Below, one piece after another: positions 60,403 to 64,000 of a stretch of DNA of 64,000 nt. A program made the translations under genes and the position numbers. The notes beneath the pieces were generated by a model. The model did not search any database. It was not told where the DNA came from and saw nothing but the letters and a program-made list of their open reading frames with translations. The number at the start of each line of letters is the position of its first letter. Position 1 is the first letter of the stretch. The DNA is from Polycyclovorans sp002706265 (GTDB taxonomy: Bacteria > Pseudomonadota > Gammaproteobacteria > Nevskiales > Nevskiaceae): positions 1 to 64,000 of the forward strand of contig CAXBBM010000010.1 in NCBI GenBank assembly GCA_963973915.1, in the 5' to 3' direction.

Positions 60403-61692
60403 ATGCGCAGCGAGACCCCCGACCCCGACCGCCTGGACGACTGGTTCATCGCCGGGGTGGAGGCCGCCGATGTCACCGCGCTGCGGCCGCTTTCGCGTGC
60501 GCGGCCGTCCCTTCAGGCACTGATGACGGTCTTCAGCGGCGCCGAAGCCGCGGTCATGATTCGCCTGCTGGTGCTGCGCGAACTCGGCAGCCGGCCGGGT
60601 GCGCCGTGGTTTTCGCGCGCCGAACTGGATCAGCAGTTTCCCTACCTTGACGCCGCCAAGCTCGACAACCTGATCGCCCGTCTGCGGGTCAACGGCATTC
60701 TGGCCTGGGACTCTGAAACCTCGCGCTACAGCATCAGCCCGCTGGGACGCATGCTGATTGCTGCGGTCTCTTCGCTGCTCAAGTTTGGTGACGACGGCAG
60801 CGAGCTGGGCTATCTGGCCGGCCAGCTTGCCGCCGGCGGGGCGATCGGCGGCGTCACCACCGACGATCTGCAGCACCTGCTGGCCCGCCTCACCGAGCTG
60901 AAGGACAAGTTTGATCGCGCCATCGTCTCGGGCTCGGAGTCACGCATTCGCGACGCCGCCCAAGAACTCGACAAGGTCTGGGGCTGGGTGGACAAGGGCA
61001 GTGAGGTGCTGCGCGCCATCACCGAGCAATCGGACATGGATGGCCCGGCCCACCGCGTCGCGCAACGGATCGGCCAGGTGCAGAGCGAATTGCTGCGCAT
61101 GAGCGGGCGCTTTCAGAACGCGCTGTCGAAACTGGAAAGCCAAAAAGTGCACCTGGGCGCCACCGGCCTGTCCACCACCGACATCGGCGCCTGGCTGCGG
61201 CAGTGCAGTCCGGCACAGCTCACGGCGCTGCTCGACGGCGCGGTTGCACCCGGGCCGTCGATGGCCTTTGCGCTGGGCGATATTGCGCTCGATATTGCCG
61301 AGTTCGAACTGATCGACAAGGTGCGGCCCGAGCGCCTCAGCGCGCCGCTGCCGGATGCCTGCGAGGCTGCGGTGAGCGAGGCGGTGGAACTCGAACCGCC
61401 CGACTATGCGGCGCTGGACCAGTGGCGCGATGCCCTGCGCGTGGCCCCCGACGGCTGGCCTCTGGCCGCGGCCCTGCCGCTGCGCGACTACGAACTGTCG
61501 AGCTATCGACTGTCGCTGCTGTCGATTCTGGGCGATCAGGAGTCCGCCACCATGGACGGCCCGGTGGCCGATCTGGCCCGCCTTGATCGCCGCCTGGAAT
61601 GGACCGGCAACCCCGTTCCGGTGCACCGCGATGGCGTTGCCGAGATGAGCGAGGGGCGGCTGCGCGGAGGGCCGGTCACCGATGGAAGCTGA
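60403..61692 (+). CDS. Kleisin-like subunit (MksF/JetA-like) of an SMC operon
   Basis: The 429-residue protein has an N-terminal winged-helix-like block (WFSRAELDQQFPYLDAAKLDNLIARLRVNG), a helical middle, and a C-terminal acidic helical region, as in MukF/MksF/JetA kleisins. I identify it mostly from its place before a MukE-like gene and an SMC ATPase. It overlaps the next gene by 11 bp. Whether it belongs to MksBEF or a Wadjet (JetABCD) system cannot be decided from the sequence shown. Confidence 0.65.
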   Translation: MRSETPDPDRLDDWFIAGVEAADVTALRPLSRARPSLQALMTVFSGAEAAVMIRLLVLRELGSRPGAPWFSRAELDQQFPYLDAAKLDNLIARLRVNGILAWDSETSRYSISPLGRMLIAAVSSLLKFGDDGSELGYLAGQLAAGGAIGGVTTDDLQHLLARLTELKDKFDRAIVSGSESRIRDAAQELDKVWGWVDKGSEVLRAITEQSDMDGPAHRVAQRIGQVQSELLRMSGRFQNALSKLESQKVHLGATGLSTTDIGAWLRQCSPAQLTALLDGAVAPGPSMAFALGDIALDIAEFELIDKVRPERLSAPLPDACEAAVSEAVELEPPDYAALDQWRDALRVAPDGWPLAAALPLRDYELSSYRLSLLSILGDQESATMDGPVADLARLDRRLEWTGNPVPVHRDGVAEMSEGRLRGGPVTDGS

Positions 61693-62404
61693 GCTGCAGA
61701 CCCTGATCGCCCGACTGGCGGCGCATCGCGTATTGCCGCGCAGCGACGCGCTGGTGATGCGGGCGCTCACCGATGATCTGTTCTTCACGGCCCTGACCGA
61801 GCGCCTGACGGCCTGCGGGCTGGAGTGGGTCGAACACCCGTATGCCGAGCATGTCTGCCTGCGCATCCGGCGCGATCTGGAGCAGCCGGTGTTCGGCGCC
61901 GAAGACCATTGGCTGTCGAACAACCTCAACCTCACGCGCGACCAGATGGCACTGCTGGTGGTGCTGTGGGCGTTGCTGATCCTGCCCAAGCGCAGCCGCC
62001 AGATCGAACGCAAGAACGACAGCGCCGCCCTGCGTCAGGGTGAGATGTTTGCCACCGACAAGCCACTGCCCAGCGCGACGGCGCTGGACATTTCAATCGC
62101 CGAGGCGACCCTGCTCGCCGACTTTGGCGACCGCCTGGGCGGCAAGACCCGCATCAAGAATTTCGGGCTGCCGGTGCTCTCGCGGCACGGCTTCATCGAG
62201 CGCCGCGACGGCCGCATCCACGAAGGCCCGCTGCTCGACCTGGTGCTCGACTACAACCGCATGGCGCGCCGCGTGCTCGATGGCGCCCTTGCCGACCTGT
62301 TCGGTCAGCGTCTCGATCAGGTGATCGACACCCCCGAGGCCGAAGGACTCGATGACGGCGATGACGGCGACAACGCCGAGGACGGCCACCATGTTCAGCA
62401 TTGA
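61682..62404 (+). CDS. MukE/MksE/JetB-like subunit
   Basis: The 240-residue protein is helical with a winged-helix-like C-terminal half (ATLLADFGDRLGGKTRIKNFGLPVLSRHGFIERRDG). The size and order, between a kleisin-like and an SMC-like gene, fit MukE/MksE or JetB. Its start lies in the kleisin gene and its stop 14 bp into the SMC gene, so all three are tightly coupled. Confidence 0.65.
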   Translation: MEAELQTLIARLAAHRVLPRSDALVMRALTDDLFFTALTERLTACGLEWVEHPYAEHVCLRIRRDLEQPVFGAEDHWLSNNLNLTRDQMALLVVLWALLILPKRSRQIERKNDSAALRQGEMFATDKPLPSATALDISIAEATLLADFGDRLGGKTRIKNFGLPVLSRHGFIERRDGRIHEGPLLDLVLDYNRMARRVLDGALADLFGQRLDQVIDTPEAEGLDDGDDGDNAEDGHHVQH

Positions 62405-64000
62405 GCGTTTCGAACTGGTGCACTGGGACTGGTGGCAACGATTCGCCGTGCCGCTGGACGCCAACATCGTCACCATCGTCGGCCCCAATGGCTCGGGCAA
62501 GACCACCCTGCTCGACGCGCTGCGCACCGCGCTGGCCATCGACTGCTCGGCAGGCCGCGACTACAAGCGCTACGTGCGGCGCAGCGACAAGCCCTACGCC
62601 TGGCTGCGCATGGTGGTGTCCAACGGGCGCACCGCGCGCGGCCAGCTTGCGTTCTGGCCCATCACCACGCCGCAGGTCACGCTGTTCTGTCGCATCCGCA
62701 AAAAAGGCGGCGACTGGGAGCGCAGCTACGGCATCGGCAGCGGCGACGTGCCGGTGGAGCGCGCCGAGGAGGCCGACGCCGTGACCTGGATCGGCGTCCG
62801 TCAATATGCCGCCCAGCTTGAGGGCGCGGGCCTGACCCGGGCCATCAAACGGGTGCTGGCGCTTGACCAGGGCCACACCGACAAGCTCTGCGAATACTCC
62901 GGCCAGGAGCTGCTCAAGCTGGTGTTCGACGTTTTTGGCGACCAGGAAGTGCTCGACAACTACCAGAAGGCGCGCGACGAGCAGAATGGCGCCGCCCGCG
63001 AATTGGACGCGCTGAAGACCCAGCTTGCCCGCCTGCACACCGCCCTGCAGGCCGCAGAGGCCGACGTGAACTCCTACAACGACCTGCAACGCCTCAACGG
63101 CGAACTGCAGGAGCTGCACGGCCAATGGGTGCCGCGCACGCGGCTCGCCGAACTGGTCGAGACCTTGCGTGGCGGCCGCAGCCAGCTGCGGGGCAAGCGC
63201 CGCGAGGCGGTGGAAGCCCAGCGACAGCGCACCGCCCACCGGGCGCGCCTTGCAACGCTCACCGCCGAGCTTGCGGCCATCGAACAGGCCGAACAGCACG
63301 CCAAAGCCGCGCTGGAGGCCGTTCAGAAGCAGGAAGCGCCGCTGAACCTTGCCCTGGGGGCCGCGCAGGCGCTGCTGGATCAGCGCGAGACGCTGGTGGC
63401 GCGGGTTGCCGAACAGGCCGACGACTTCGATGCCGAGGCCGCCAGCCGCGAGGTTGAGCGCCTGCGCCGCAAGGGCTTCGCGCTGGAGCAGACGCTCACC
63501 GCGCTCGATGCCGAAAAATCGGAACTCGACGCACGCCTGGCCGCACTGGAATCCGGCCGGCGACCGATGCCCGCAGAGGTTGCCCAGTTTCGGGCCGAGC
63601 TGGACCGCGCCGGGATAGGCCATGTGGCGCTGGCGGAAATCGTCGAGATCGCCGACCCGCACTGGCAGGACGCTGCCGAGGCGGTACTGGCCGGCGTGCG
63701 CCACCTGCTGCTGCTGGAAGACCCGGCCGATCGTGCCGCCGCCTGGCGTCTGGGCGAGCAGCACCGCTTCCGTCATTACCTGGTGCCCGACCGTGCCGCG
63801 CCCGGCACCGCCCGGCCGGGCTCGCTGCTCGAATGCCTGCGCTTTTCGGCCCATCCGCCCACCTGGTTGCTGCGCCTGCTCGACGGCATCCAGCGCGTCG
63901 AAACCGTGGAAGCGGGCGCGCGGTTGCCGGATGCACAGGCCTGGATCACGCCGCGCGGCTATCAGCGTGAGCGCCGCGGAGCGCGTGACATCAGCGTGCG
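62391..64000 (+). CDS. SMC-like ATPase (MksB/JetC/MukB class), 5' part
   Basis: The open frame continues past the window end, so only ~536 residues are visible. Walker A is GPNGSGKTT (about residues 32-40), in the N-terminal head (FELVHWDWWQRF, VTIVGPNGSGK). A long coiled coil rich in Glu/Lys/Leu heptads begins near residue 200, and a hinge-like region (HWQDAAEAVLAGVRHLLLLEDP) is reached near residue 420. The Walker B/signature half lies outside. Wadjet JetC and MksB share this plan. Confidence 0.75.
   Translation, partial: MFSIERFELVHWDWWQRFAVPLDANIVTIVGPNGSGKTTLLDALRTALAIDCSAGRDYKRYVRRSDKPYAWLRMVVSNGRTARGQLAFWPITTPQVTLFCRIRKKGGDWERSYGIGSGDVPVERAEEADAVTWIGVRQYAAQLEGAGLTRAIKRVLALDQGHTDKLCEYSGQELLKLVFDVFGDQEVLDNYQKARDEQNGAARELDALKTQLARLHTALQAAEADVNSYNDLQRLNGELQELHGQWVPRTRLAELVETLRGGRSQLRGKRREAVEAQRQRTAHRARLATLTAELAAIEQAEQHAKAALEAVQKQEAPLNLALGAAQALLDQRETLVARVAEQADDFDAEAASREVERLRRKGFALEQTLTALDAEKSELDARLAALESGRRPMPAEVAQFRAELDRAGIGHVALAEIVEIADPHWQDAAEAVLAGVRHLLLLEDPADRAAAWRLGEQHRFRHYLVPDRAAPGTARPGSLLECLRFSAHPPTWLLRLLDGIQRVETVEAGARLPDAQAWITPRGYQRERRGARDISV

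Overview
The window is G+C-rich, gene-dense bacterial chromosome of Gammaproteobacteria type. The evidence is the set of neighbourhoods: smg-topA-tsaC-hemF, dprA with a LysM lipoprotein divergent from def-fmt, rpmH-rnpA-yidD-yidC-mnmE, and ybbAP divergent from tesA. A Baeyer-Villiger-type monooxygenase, an AidB-like acyl-CoA dehydrogenase, a crotonase and a cyclopropane-fatty-acid-synthase cluster suggest a lipid- or hydrocarbon-metabolising lineage (Nevskiales/Solimonadaceae-like). That placement is a guess from gene content. I saw no rRNA, tRNA or CRISPR array.

Layout. 1-2.5 kb: start of an exported protein, a TauE/SafE permease and a repeat-rich lipoprotein with a peptidoglycan-binding domain. 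2.5-10.5 kb (minus): LysM lipoprotein, dprA, smg, topA, tsaC, hemF, oxyR, with four overlapping junctions. 10.5-17.3 kb (plus): def-fmt-small Cys protein, then a collagen-like choice-of-anchor lipoprotein, rsmB, an outer-membrane barrel protein and a glycosyltransferase. The lipoprotein and the glycosyltransferase each follow four GTCAC-like units at exact 11-bp spacing, the architecture of tandem PHO boxes, which suggests a local phosphate-starvation response. 17.5-22 kb: M13 peptidase, ATL protein, small lipoprotein, Nudix hydrolase, DUF2784 protein, acpH.

22-28 kb: an apparent island with a broken tyrosine recombinase and a mod-RhuM-res restriction-modification-like operon. 28-36 kb: mnmE-yidC-yidD-rnpA-rpmH, next to ybbAP/tesA instead of dnaA. 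36-40.4 kb: a lipid-modification operon (FAD oxidoreductase, DUF1365, Cfa, DUF1475-like, DUF2062) with a 139-bp inverted-repeat element at one gene junction. 40.4-43.8 kb: EamA permease, PhzF enzyme, Kef-type antiporter.

43.9-51.5 kb: a run of secreted proteins without an obvious described counterpart: a VWA protein with repeated beta-rich modules, a Cys-rich lipoprotein, a second lipoprotein, two secreted proteins that share a domain (one with a TIMP/netrin-like N-terminus), and a beta-propeller lipoprotein. 51.8-60.2 kb: outer-membrane transporter-like protein, AidB, crotonase, ferritin-like protein, LPLAT, alpha/beta hydrolase, DUF2939 protein, Baeyer-Villiger-type monooxygenase. 60.4-64 kb: a kleisin / MukE-like / SMC-like ATPase operon of Mks/Wadjet type, cut by the window end.
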